The notes under the pieces: generated by a model
The model's database searches: none
The model's input: the letters and a program-made list of their open reading frames with translations, nothing else
What the model was told of the DNA's origin: nothing
Position numbers and translations under genes: made by a program
DNA from: Stomoxys calcitrans
Taxonomy: Eukaryota > Arthropoda > Insecta > Diptera > Muscidae
Direction: 5' to 3'
Length of the DNA stretch: 64,000 nt
Assembly (NCBI RefSeq): GCF_963082655.1
Contig: NC_081554.1
Location: 124,037,453-124,101,452, forward strand
Shown here: positions 22,705 to 34,066 of the stretch, piece after piece
How the letters are laid out: the number at the start of each line of letters is the position of its first letter
Position numbering within the stretch: position 1 is the stretch's first letter

Positions 22705-23541
22705 TTTTTATACCATCCACCATAGGATGGGCGTTCCGTTTGTAACTCCCCGAAATATGCGTCTAAGACCCCATAAAGTATATATATTCTTGACAGTCAT
22801 GACATTTTAAGTTGATCTAGCCATGTCCGTCCGTCTGTCTGGCGACAGCACTCTAACTTTCGAAGGAGTAAAGCTAGGTGCTTGAAATTTTGCACAAATA
22901 CTTTTTATTAGTGTTGATCGCTTGGGATTCTAAATGGGCCAAATCGGTCCATTTATTGTAATATCTGCCATTTAAACCGATCTTGGGTCTCAACTTCTTG
23001 AGCTTCTAGAGAGCGCATTCTTACCTAATTTCATTTGGTGTTTTGGTGTCACTTCCAGCAATTGGGGTAGGTATGGTTCAAATTTGTTCATAACTTGATA
23101 TAGACGCCATATAAACCGATCTCCCGATTAGACTTCTTTGGCTTCTAGAGGTCGCAATTCCTATCCAATTTGGTTGAAATTTTGAATATTTCGTTTTGGT
23201 ATGACTTCCGAAAATTGTTCCAAGTATGATCTAAATCGGTTGATTACCTGCTATAGCTATCATATAAACCGATCTCCCAATTTGACACTCTGAGCCTCTG
23301 AAGGGCGCAATTATTGTATTACTCGATTTGCTTGAATTTTGTGGTGGTGGTGTTTTTCTATGACTTTAACAACCATTTCTATGACTTTAACAGCCATGAT
23401 AAGTTCGGTCCATTTCGGTCAATAACTTGATATAGATCATATATATTTGAAAAAGTCATACAAATAACTTAACAAATGCCATCCATGGTGGAGGGTTTAT
23501 ACGATTCGACCCGGCCGAACTTAGCACGCTTTTGCTCGTCT
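22705..23541 (+). mobile_element. Helentron-like element, near full length
   Basis: The 5' end is TTTTTATACCATCCACCATAGG; the 3' end has GGTGGAGGGTTTATACGATTC, the hairpin CGACCCGGCCGAACTT with one broken pair, and CTTTTGCTCGT. At about 840 bp it is shorter than the 1.0-kb copies because units are lost. A TGACTTTAACAACCATTTC-type word is duplicated at about 23,360-23,395. Confidence 0.65.
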
Positions 23542-23764
23542 CATTATAGTATGTGACGACGTGCAGCTATGAAAAGCACAGATGCCCTGGAACACATAAA
23601 AACGATTGAGGTTTAAATAGCAATAAACATTTAGTCATTTATATGATAGTATAATTTTAGGCGCTAAAATTTACTATGGGTAACCCAACAAACAATTTTC
23701 TCATAGTTCTGTGATAGTGTTTTTCAATACAATTACTTAACAGAATAAGTTTCTGCTATTGAAA

Positions 23765-24240
23765 ATAAAGTAGAATTGCGCCTGACTCATGAGATCCGTG
23801 AACATAGGTGCTGAATGAAGTTTTAGCCGGATATTAGACTTGGCATAGATGTTGAAAGTCGTATCAGAAATCGTCGTGTAAAATTTCAGCTAAGGTGAAT
23901 AAGAATTGCGCTTTCCTGAGGATCAAGATATCAAATTTGGAGCTGATTTTTGTAATTTGTAAGAAATTCTTGTATTTAAGTTTATTTTGGCTTCTTGAGC
24001 CTCTCTAGAGTCCCTTATTTTATCGGAAATTTTAAACAAAGGCGTATGTTATGGCTTCCAATATTCTAACCGATACCCGCATTTAATTTTTTGAGCCCCT
24101 AGAAGTCTTAGTTTGCAAATAATTTGGCTGAAATTTGACACAAAGACTTCCGTTATCACTTCCAACATCCATGCCAGAGTGATCCAAACGGTCTACAAAC
24201 TCACCTAGCCCCTGTATAAACGGACTTGGTAAACAACTCG
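23765..24240. mobile_element. Eroded Helentron-like fragments, opposite orientations
   Basis: About 23,860-23,950 reads minus (AAGAATTGCGCTTTCCTGAG) and 24,000-24,240 reads plus (TTGAGCCCCTAGAAGTC, CCTGTATAAACGG). Both are internal units without termini. Confidence 0.45.
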
Positions 24241-25384
24241 TTTTCGAGTTGGGGACACAAACAACTCGAACTGAAGAGTCAAAAGCCGTACAGATGTAGT
24301 GAGTAGAGTGATTAAAAAGTGCCTTATGGCCTCAAATATATCAGGGTGTGCCTCTGATATATTTGACTACCGGTTATTACCCGTATTTTAGGCAGCATTT
24401 TTCCAAAACATCTGTCATTTCTATTGAAATAACAAAATTTTAAGTTTAAGTCACTTTAAATTTAATTTTCGATGGAATTCAATGTCATCGCTTCCAAAAT
24501 GCTCTGAAAGATTTACCAATAAAAAAAGCTGTGGACCCTATTTTCCCAACATGATGAATGGAGTATGGAAAAACTCTCATGTGTACGAGGTACGAGACAG
24601 GAATTGGAAAGCCTTGAGGAATGTTGGCCAATAATTTGGCTAAAATTGTTTAGTTAAAACTCGAACTCCAAAGCACATCGAACGTGAAGTATTTTGATCA
24701 AATCGAGTGCATTGATGTTCTCATGTAACCATGGTTTTAGAAGACGAAACCGAGTAAAAAGTCGAAACCGATTATTAAGTTAAAATCGATTTATATGCCG
24801 AAATTGATTTTTGTGGTTTTGTTTTCAAGTCAAACTCGTTTTTTGGCGTCGATTACTTCGACTATGAATATCATTCGCAATTTTGCATAATTATTTCTGA
24901 GTACAAGTGCCATATTAAAAAGGAAACAAGAAAAATTACTCTTAGTAAAGTGTGGCAATATTTTGAGAAAATTAAAAATAGTTCTAGCATCAAATGCACA
25001 ATGTTCAAAAATATTTATTATTTGTACAGTTAAGCTCCACCAGCCCGTCAAATCATTTGAGACCTTCATATAAAATTAATTCTAAAAGCTCTCCAGTGAA
25101 GTCTAATGATTACTACTATGAGAGAAAGTTTCATAACAAACTTTCTCATTTCAGTACTATACGGTATTGATGGTAAACCAACACGCTGTGGTATCAAACT
25201 ATGCCGCATTGTATAGATGATATAAAAAGTTATTAGTACCATTGGATACTAGCATTATTAACGAACTGGTATAATTTCATTTTGTTATTGGTTTTATTAC
25301 CAACCCGCTATTATTTTATTTAAAATCTCGTTATCACTTGAATATAAATAAACATTGAAAATAATTTTAATTTTATTTCGATTA
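24241..25384. other. AT-rich stretch, nothing firmly recognised
   Basis: About 24,365-24,455 (ACTACCGGTTATTACCCG) resembles about 31,728-31,815 (ATACCGGCTACTATCGG), so an old dispersed repeat is likely. No gene supported. Confidence 0.35.
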
Positions 25385-25620
25385 CTAAATTTCCCATGAA
25401 CGTCCCATTAAAAAACAGGGGATACTTCTCTCATATCAATAAGTGCAATCCGATTAATGGTTAAGCTCAAGGAACCTCATTTTTTTAAGCCGAGTCTGAA
25501 CAGCGTGCCGCAAAGGGATACCACTTGGTAGAGAAATTTTAACATGCCAGGATACCTCACGCCGGGATTTCAACGGCGTCATAGGAAGACATGCTAATCT
25601 CTGTGCCATAATTTTGTAAA
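25385..25620 (-). mobile_element. SINE family 1, minus strand
   Basis: It runs from the inverted tail (TTCCCATGAACGTCCCATTA) through GCCGAGTCTGAACAGCGTGCC to a broken head (GCCGGGATTTCAACGGCGTC), where the B box has lost its GGTTCG core. A small deletion removes the segment between body and B box. Confidence 0.65.
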
Positions 25621-26074
25621 TAATTACAAAAAAAGCTGTTACACCGTGACCAAACTAGGTTTTTTGTATCCAGCAATTCTTTAATTGCAATAACACTGAT
25701 CTCCACAAGTGGGTTTCATGCGAATCCACCAATACAGCATAGTTTAGCACACAAGAGACTTTAGCAATTTTTTAATATTGATAACTTCCTTAGAGTTTGT
25801 ATTATTTCCATGTTCATCCACTCAAAAAGTGATCCCATGGTTATAATGAACTAATTTTTAATAAAAGTCAACTTAATAAAGCCCTAAGCACATTTTTTAT
25901 ATAAGTTTATATTGTTGTTAAACATACTGAAATCTTATGAACTTCCGGTTAGTTTAACGATAACTTTATCCAATTAATTTTTTCTTCATTCTGTACATAT
26001 GCTGAAATATGACAATTGTAACTTATATGAAATCTATTGTTGAAATAAAATGTTTGAAATTTTTACTATAGGTT

Positions 26075-26690
26075 AGGTAAGATTGAAAAGAGAGTGCGAA
26101 TATGAATGACACTTTGGACATACACCTAAGCCAGTAATAGGCTTGTTGTGCGCTCTAAGAACTAAAAAGTAACCTCGAAAAAGAAAATTTTAAGTCAGGA
26201 ATTCCGTGCTACCTACAAAATCCTTAATTGTTTTTCATACCACTCCTCTAAGTTGGTTCATGTCTGGTTTTTTGTCCCCATCTAAGTACCGGTGTCTTTT
26301 GGATGTGCAATGACATAGGAAATGATCCAAAGTCTTATCATCTTCCTCACATGCCCCCAAGCTATATATATGATCACTTTAAAGTATTTGACCTTGTCAG
26401 ATATCGTTTTGTTGAGAAAATTTGGTGCGGCAAATTGGCCCACCTTCGTCTTCCTCGTAAATAGGCAAATTTCAGTCTTCTCTGGGTTAACATTGAGACC
26501 CCTGGGTCTAGCCCTCGCCCCTCTCGGCTCTTCTACATAGATGGTTAAGATCCTTACCCCTAAGAAGTATTATAACATCGTCTGCATAGCAAACAGGTTC
26601 AAATCGCTCCTCAGTTAGCATCTGTAATAGGTCATGGGGTCACCAGAAGTTGTGGCGATTAAATGTCCCCTTGGGTAGTAGACCTGGCAA
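26075..26690 (-). pseudogene. RNase H-type LINE, internally deleted
   Basis: On the minus strand, 26,640-26,560 reads LLQMLTEERFEPVCYADDV, the catalytic RT motif, then IILLRGKDL. After a small gap, NVNPEKTEICLFTRKTKVG (26,490-26,430) follows, as expected about 40 residues past YADD. At about 26,350 it jumps straight to the C-terminal finger region and 3' UTR shared with 5.4-5.6 and 53.2 kb, so RNase H is deleted. It ends near 26,075 in CTTACCTAACCTATAG-like sequence. Confidence 0.7.
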
Positions 26691-26692
26691 AA

Positions 26693-26771
26693 TATCGATG
26701 GCACGATCGCTACTATCGATATTTAATTTTTTTTTGCTAAATATCGATTGTCATTTTTTTTTCTATCGATA
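26693..26771. promoter_or_regulatory. Cluster of four TATCGAT motifs (DRE-like)
   Basis: TATCGAT occurs at 26,693 and 26,742, and the full palindrome TATCGATA at 26,714-26,721 and 26,764-26,771. TATCGATA is the DREF-binding DRE of Drosophila promoters. No adjacent gene is visible, so function is not shown; it may be an element's own promoter or chance. Confidence 0.35.
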
Positions 26772-26934
26772 TTTTCACAAGTACTTTGGACAACCACCAC
26801 CTCGGGTATATATGTAAACCACCTTTCTTCAAAATTGGGTGAAAAATGCATACCTTGCGCCCCATAGCAGCTATTTCGAAATATGTTCTGATTTAGACCA
26901 AATACTTAGTACAAGTTATTGTTCAATTATGTAT

Positions 26935-28068
26935 AACAAAATATTGATCTTTTTAGTAGCTATATCCAAAAATAAACCGATCTCAACCATATACGACACG
27001 GATGTCGAAAAGCCTAACATAAGTCACTGTGTCAGTGATATCGGACAATAAATGCGCCTTTTGATGCCCCAAAACCTTAAATCGAGAGATCGGTCTATAT
27101 TACAGCTGTATCCAAATCTAGACCGATCTATGCCAAATTAAAAAAGAATGTCGAAGGGCCCAACACAACTCACTGTCCCAAATTTCGGCGACATCGGACA
27201 ATAAATGCACCTTTCATGGGTCCAAAACCTTAAATCGAGATATCGGTCTATATGGCAGCTATATCCAAAACTGCAAATAGAACAAGGATGTCGAAGGGCC
27301 TAACACGACACACGACACACTACATTTTGGCAAAATCGAACAATTAATGCGCCTTTTATGGGCACAAGAACTTAAATCGAGAGATCGGTCTATATGACAG
27401 CTATATCCAAATCTGGGCCAAATTGAAGAAAGATGTCGAAGGGCCGCCTTTTAATGCCCCAAAACCTTAAATCGAGAGATCGGTCTATATTACAGCTGTA
27501 TCCAAATCTAGACCGATCTATGCCAAATTAAAAAAGAATGTCGAAGGGCCCAACACAACTCACTTTCCCAAAATTCAGCAAAATCGGATAATGAATGTGG
27601 CTTTTATGGGCCTAAGACCCTAAATCGGCGGATCGGTCTATATGACAACTACATCCAAATCTGAACCGATCTGACCCAAATAGAAGAAGGATGTCGAAAG
27701 GCCTGATGCAACTCACTGTCCCAAATTTCAAATTGCCTCTGGAGGGCGCAATTCTCATCCGATTTGGCACAAATTTTGTACAACGGCTTCTCTCATGACC
27801 TTCAACGTAAGTGTCTAATATGATCTGAAGCTCCCATGTAAACCGATCTCCCGTTTTTGCTTCTTGAGCCCCTTCAAGGCGCAATTCTTATCCGAATGAA
27901 CTGAAATAATACATGTTCAGCATTCATTTATGGTCCGAATTGGACCATAACTTGATATAATTCCAATAGCATAACAGTTCAATATTCTTTGTTTGCCTAA
28001 AAAGAGATACCGCGCATAGAACTCGACAAATGCGATCCATGGTGAACTTAGCACGCTCTTACTTGTTT
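26935..28068. mobile_element. Helentron-like array with broken 3' terminus
   Basis: Five units with TAAATCGAGAGATCGGTCTATAT (27,070; 27,232; 27,373; 27,470; 27,610) run in inverted sense, followed from about 27,725 by plus-sense units. The right end goes from GCGATCCATGGTG directly to AACTTAGCACGC and TCTTACTTGTT, so the subterminal repeat and half of the hairpin are deleted. Segment 27,055-27,183 is repeated almost exactly at 27,445-27,573. Confidence 0.6.
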
Positions 28069-29539
28069 AACTTAACTAAGCGAAACTACTAACTTCCAAG
28101 GAATGCCAAGTTTTTCTTAATGTAATTACAAATTTCTTAATTAAATCGTCATATGCAATTGATTTGTTAAGCTCATTTATTTACATAAAATATTGAAAAC
28201 AATGCTTAATTTGTTTTGAATATGTCATTTAGTATTTTGCAAGAAAGCACGTTTTTATAGTATTCATGCAATTCTATCTCGATCGAAATCTTAAAATTTT
28301 GAAAAAAAAAACTCCAAAGTTTGGTTTATGACTTGAAATTATAGAGGAGAATTGATAGTAATATACTCCTTCTAAAACAAATTCTCATTTAAAAAGCAAA
28401 ATCTGCTTGTTTTTATTTGGAATTGTCGACAAATTTTTACCTGTGCTGGGAAATATTTATGTTTGGGAAAATGGGCATTTCGTCGGCAACTACCCGTAAT
28501 CATATTGTACACGTGCAGTTTTACCAATTATCAGTACCACATTTACCAATTATCAGTATTAAATAATTTTAGACTAACGATACAGTAGACAACGGATATA
28601 AGAAAGTGTAAAAAAATCCTACTCTTTTTTCTCATATGCGTTTATGTGTGAAAGTTCCACACTGCTCTACGAATAGCCACATGACAACTCATTTTTGATC
28701 TGCATATGTGTTTTTTGTTTTTCTTTACAGTTGTTGTCTCGGACGAGTTGTCAGATGATATGTCCAGATGCATCCATACCGGTTTCTCATAATTAAAATG
28801 TTCTTATAGAAAATATTTCGATGTGGAGTGTTCATCTTCGGTGCTTTAAAAATATTTCTTGTATACGTTTATTGGGCTTAATAAAGCAATTCGTAAAAAC
28901 ACTTATAAAAATGGAGCCACATTCAAATTTCCACGAATTACTGGGGTAAAAATAAAAGAAGATAAGACACATATTATATTATATAAAAAATTAATAAAAA
29001 GCAATTTAATTTTAAATCAATAGGCATCTTTATCAGAAATTGGTAAAAGATGACAAATTCATACAACAAATGAAACTTGAAGAAAACCATAAAAAAATTG
29101 AAAAACGTTATATAGGAAACCAAATAAAATCTGTATGCTTTCTAACTACTTCTGGTCCTTAAAGTGCAATACTTACAGCGAAGTTTATAAAAAACACAGA
29201 AATACAAAATATTTTTAAATAAAAAACCAAAAAAAAAATAAACGCATCTATTTTTAACCGATTTTATTGTTATTGCCCTTTTGGAAAGCTTATTTAATTT
29301 CCTTTTTCAGAGTAGTAAACACATTTATTGTCTGCTACCTTTTAAGCCGAGTAGAGACCAAGGAAAATGTGGTTTTGTGTTTTTGTTAGTGCGTTTTTTC
29401 ATATTTCAGCCAAAGTAACATAGCGATTTGTTGGCCTTGTTTTAGATACAAAAGAAGATAAGAATCATGGAAATCTGTTGTGAATCAAATAAGTTATGTC
29501 ATTTTAAACCGAAAATCTACAAAAACGCGTTTTTCTCAT
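28069..29539. other. AT-rich stretch, nothing recognised
   Basis: A short direct duplication TTTACCAATTATCAGTA occurs at 28,523 and 28,542. No gene-like frame. Confidence 0.4.
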
Positions 29540-29890
29540 AAAATCACTTAACGAAGAGACCCAGAAAATTTTAAGGTATTTTCGTTTTCCATGGACTCCA
29601 AAAAACAGAATTGGTACATTAGAATCCCTGCATATTTTTGTTGTAACACAGTGTAATTGACGGCTTCATCACTATGTGGTTGGATTTCGATGTGTGATCC
29701 ATCTACGACAATTAAATGCATTAAAATGAACTTTTTCAAAGTCACCCATTTAATGAGAAATAATTTTACTAATAGCTCCAAGGCATTGTCGGTTCATCCG
29801 TTCATTTCTTATCCTTCAATGGATTACTTTGTTGTCTCTGGGGACAGAGGAAAAAATTTGAGGTACAAATGTCTCATCTGTTTTTAGACC
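29540..29890 (-). pseudogene. Harbinger/PIF (HARBI1-like) transposase remnant
   Basis: The minus-strand frame 29,781-29,548 contains IVVDGSHIEIQPHSDEAVNY. This resembles the first catalytic Asp region of HARBI1-type DDE nucleases (usual pattern GxIDGTHI...P followed by YxNRKG). The following segment has lost the NRKG motif, and the region 5' to it (29,790-29,890) has stops. No ends or target duplication were found. Family call rests on this one motif, so moderate. Confidence 0.45.
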
Positions 29891-30326
29891 TCATGGCAGA
29901 ACTCCAAAAAATGTTACATACCGTTGATTTGAAGACGCCCAACCAGTTGCCTACGGTGCGGTACTCCGCTGACGAGCCCAACGCAGCAACTCTTTTTTTT
30001 TTTAATGGGACAGCTCTCCTAAAAAGAGTGCATTTTCTCTCCATATTTTTTTTTTTAAAAACGCACATAAAATTTTGAAGATGGCGGGCACATACGTTAA
30101 TTATTTTTGAATTCTCCTTCACCTTTTACTGTACAATCATGCTCCCAAATTGGGATCATAGATCCTGAAATTTAGATGGAGAACCTATGTATATAAGAAT
30201 TAAAATGAGAAGAGGTGGACCCATTATATTAGCATAGGTGACTTTTTTTGGAATAGAGACAGCACTATTGAAATTGGATGAAAGGTTTTAATAGAGCGTC
30301 GATATATTGCTAACCCAATTTATACA
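29891..30326. other. Unassigned stretch with poly-T runs
   Basis: T runs at 29,990-30,002 and 30,045-30,057; no supported gene. Confidence 0.35.
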
Positions 30327-30600
30327 TACTCGTAGGTGTAGGGTATGGGTTCAAATCATGGCGTAAATATCAGAAATGTTTTCAGCGGTGGATAATGCTG
30401 GCTGGCTTACTTTGTGAGGTATCCTGCCATGTTAAAACTTCTCTACCAAGTGGTGTCGCTATGCGGCACGCCGTTCGGAATCGGCATAAAAAGGAAGCCC
30501 TTATATTTGAGCCTAAACTTTAATCGGACTGCACTCATTGGTATGATAGAAGTATCCCCAGTTCCTTAAATGGAATGTTCATGGGAAATTTAGTAGTATG
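30327..30600 (+). mobile_element. SINE family 1 fused to a repeat end
   Basis: The left 25 bp (CGTAGGTGTAGGGTATGG) match the outer end of the inverted array at 16.3 kb. A SINE-1 body follows from a degenerate B box (GGGTTCAAATC at 30,353) through CGGCACGCCGTTCGGAATCG to the tail GGAATGTTCATGGG. The A box is missing. Confidence 0.65.
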
Positions 30601-31180
30601 CTTATTTGTAGGTTTATAAGTTTGTTTGTTCGGTATAGTTTCTATAGGGAACATACGGAGGGCGTCAGTATAGCTACCCCTCCCAAATGCTATTGAAATT
30701 GGAGAAAACCTAGCCGCTTATGACCTTAAGAATGTGGTTAGGGAGATCGGTCTGTATTTACGAACTTAACAATGACAAAAAAACATATTTGCGCAGTTTC
30801 AGCTCAATATCTCTATTTTTAAATACTGTGTGTTTCATGTGTGGCTGAACTTATTTTCTTGAAATTTTCACTGATGGTGCAGAATGGTCTGTTCATTTTT
30901 TGATATCTGAAGGGGCAAAAACTCCCCCTTATCCTTATTATGAAAAACGCAATATTTTCAAGATGGATGAACTATTTAAAAGAAATTTTATTTGGACTCT
31001 AAAAACAAAATTTGTATCCAATTTACATGCATGACCGATGAAACAGGTATATAAGTACATCGACCTATCGATCTGATATCCACTTTGGGGCCAAGCATTT
31101 AAACGTCACCCACCACCACCAAAAAATCCCTCGAACAAGACCTATATATTGACCATGGAAGTAGAGCAGGAGAAAATATA
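30601..31180. repeat. Fragments of the 21-kb tandem-array family
   Basis: GTTTGTTTGTTCGGTATAG (30,622) and the units around 31,070-31,160 (TGATATCCACTTTGGGGCC, CACCCACCACCACC) match the array at 20.9-22.1 kb. Heavily diverged. Confidence 0.45.
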
Positions 31181-32159
31181 ATGGAACTTATTTCCACGAG
31201 TCATACAATTCCCAACACCTTCGTGGATATCTTGGATTTAAGCTTATTTTAAATAGCTCCATTACATATTTTTTTTTAATTAATTCTCTTAACTCTTCAA
31301 CGTTGCAGTTTTTTTGATTAAATTTAATTTGACCAAATATTTTCACCAATAAAAATTTTGGGCACAACGAACATATATACAATAGAAAGAGCTGTCAGCT
31401 TAAAGGCCTAAACAGAATAAGCGCGTTGAGGAATGTTGCTGTCTGCATTATTATTGTGGTCAGCAATTAAATTAGTGAATCGATTTTATTAAATTTAACT
31501 ACAAAATTTTATAATTTCTTTAAAAAATTGTCAGATGTTGGGAAAAAGTGCTGTAGAAAATACAGATAAAATATCTTGTTTACACTTGAAGCAAATCTAG
31601 ATTTGCAACGAGGTTTCGGAAATCTTTTGCTTGACAGCGAGGTTTCCCATACTTTTTCAGTGTGAAGAAATCTACTTATTTGAGGGCAAATCTCCTTCGA
31701 AATTCAAATGCAACACTGCGTTTATTTTGAATACCGGCTACTATCGGTAGTTTTGGGCAGCCCTTTTCTGAACATATGACAATTTCTTGTTGAAATTATG
31801 AAATTCTGTAGTCAAATTAAAAAAATTGTTTCACCAATTTAATTGCTGGCCACAGTAAAAGTGCTGAACACACTAAAAATGCAGACCACAATAAAACGCT
31901 GTCAAAAACATCTCTTTTGACAAATACAAAATACTTGAATCGTAGTGTAAATGGGTTTTGGAGATTATCTCAATGCAATTAGATTTAGACTCCAAATTAA
32001 GCGTGGTTTTAACATGGTTTTAGTCATGTTATCGCTTTTGTCCAAGCGATTGAAAAGCTGCCATTACACGATTAGACATGAACTCTGAAAGTTGTACACA
32101 TCGTGTGATGCGTACGAATAATTTAATATGACAAATGGATTTTGGAATGGATATGCAAC
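31181..32159. other. AT-rich stretch, nothing recognised
   Basis: Contains the old repeat shared with 24.4 kb (about 31,728-31,815). No gene. Confidence 0.35.
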
Positions 32160-33030
32160 TTTTTCCAATAAATCAAGCTTTTATTTCATCGAACATACAT
32201 GTAGATATATGTTTATAAGAAAAAGTACAATACATATAAGAATACATGCCGATTAGACCGTTCTATTTGTATTCGACGTACATACGGTAAGTCTTATGAA
32301 TACTGAAAGTGACAGCTCATATGACATGTGTAATCGTCGAATGGCAGCTTAAACCTCGTTTACACTGACCATTTAAACCCTTTATAAAATCAGCTGACGA
32401 GAGGGGTTTAAGGCATGACATAATTACCAGGTAGTGTACCGTAAACAGCTGAGTACAATTTTTTTCTCGCGAAGTGCACTATCTGCCAACGAGTTTTGGT
32501 TGTGTGTGTGTATCAAACCCCATTTACGCTGCTCATTAAATCAGGATTTAAGGCTCTCGTCAGCTGATTTTATGAGTTGCACTAATCACTGATTTTGGCA
32601 GATAGTGCACTCAATAATTTGGTGTTAGGCAACTTGGTTTAACGGTTTAAAAAAGCTTTGTTAAGTGATGTTGTTATTTTGAAAATGACAGCGAGACGCT
32701 TTCATACACAGCGAGTAATTTCTCAAGTCGCACTGCAGCGGCGATGTATTCGAAATAAAATTACTCCCAAGCACTGAATGGGAGCTGTTTTTCAAAATTA
32801 TCTACTCAGCAGCAACTTGTTCGTTTTACTCTACCTTCAGTGTCTCACTCTTCAGTAATCTTGAAATACTACATCATGTGGGCTCAGCGTTCACGAGTTC
32901 AGCAAAAACGGTCACCAATGAATGGTTTCATGCAGGCCTTTGATGTAGACACATGTCTATATAAAAAAGTACAAGTACATATGTACATGCCGATTAGAGC
33001 GTGCTCTATTCGTATATAACGTGCATAAGG
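32160..33030. mobile_element. Rearranged copy of the TIR element at 35.8-36.9 kb
   Basis: Segment 32,414-32,483 is nearly identical, inverted, to 36,300-36,368; TGCCAACGAGTTTTGGTTGT (32,483) matches inverted sequence near 36,680. Direct repeats with ACATGCCGATTAGA occur at about 32,246 and 32,980. An internal inverted pair around CTCGTCAGCTGATTTTAT lies at 32,388-32,410 and 32,553-32,575. Confidence 0.5.
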
Positions 33031-33032
33031 GT

Positions 33033-33279
33033 TGGTACTCTATTCGACTTTTCATGTGAACAGCTGTCAAACTCTAAAAGCACAGCTAAAAAGATGTGAA
33101 ATAAATAAATGCCTTTTTTACGCTAATGGCTCTTAAAGGAGCACTTAAAAACAACTAATCCTAGTGTAATACGAGTGTTAGATTGAGCTAGTAAAAAAAT
33201 TCATGCAATTATGTTTAAAACAATTACGAAATTTGGTTTAAAGTTTTTCGCAACAATTCCAAAAGCTGAACAGAGTACT
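33033..33279. mobile_element. 247-bp MITE with GGTACTCT ends
   Basis: The left end TGGTACTCTATTCGACTTTT and the inverted right end AGTACTCTGTTCAGCTTTTG form imperfect terminal inverted repeats. A second copy of the same length lies at 44,677-44,922 in intron 4 of the host gene. Confidence 0.6.
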
Positions 33280-33537
33280 CTGCTTAAGGCAAGTCTTAGC
33301 TTAATTTGGGATTTTTAGCTTAATTTTGGGACTTTTAATTCGCTGTCGTTCTTCTTGGATGAACGCTATTTGTGCCTAGCAATACTTGCATTTTTCGATA
33401 TCTAATAAATTATTTTTTTGCCACATACACATTATGCCATAGAAATTATTAATCTACTAAGGACGGGTCGCTCATTCTCCGGTTACAATTTATCGTATCG
33501 ACATTTTTCTGGTTAAAGGAATTTGGTTTTCTGAATA

Positions 33538-34053
33538 CAGTCGAAACCGGATAAGCGAAACGCTAAAAATACATTTTTTTTTTCACTTATCCGTAATTTT
33601 CAATTAGGCGTAGTTCGGATCAGTGAAATTAGTTTCCTGTTAAGCGATATAAGCATAAGTGGAAACGAATTCTCACGTCAGCGTACTAATTATGTATGAA
33701 GTAACATAAGTTAAAATGATCCATGCTTAGTAAAACACTTTAAAAGTCATAAACAATCAAAAGCGATATATCAAAATATATCCTTACAAATTTTATTAAA
33801 GACGCGAATTTCTAAAATTGCGGATAGTTTCCCAGAGAAATAACTTTTTCACTTATTCCATTTCAGCCTCATATAAGAATGAAATTTGGGGTGTTAAAAC
33901 TTTTTCGGTTTAGCGGTGTTTTCAGTTTATCGATTTTCACTTAAGCGGATTCAATTGCATTGAATAACGCCAAAAATGAATGGTTCTTTCCATTAAGTTT
34001 CACTTAAGCGGGATTTGTCACTAAAGGGTAGTACAGTTATGCGGCTTCGACTG
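33538..34053. mobile_element. pogo/Tigger-like MITE with TA target duplication
   Basis: The ends are CAGTCGAAACCGGATAAGCG on the left and, inverted, CAGTCGAAGCCGCATAACTG on the right. TA flanks both ends (33,536-33,537 and 34,054-34,055), as in Tc1/mariner-pogo insertions. The interior has repeated CACTTAAGCGG / CACTTATCCG words that echo the ends, and no transposase. 516 bp. Confidence 0.7.
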
Positions 34054-34066
34054 TATGGTTATGTAA

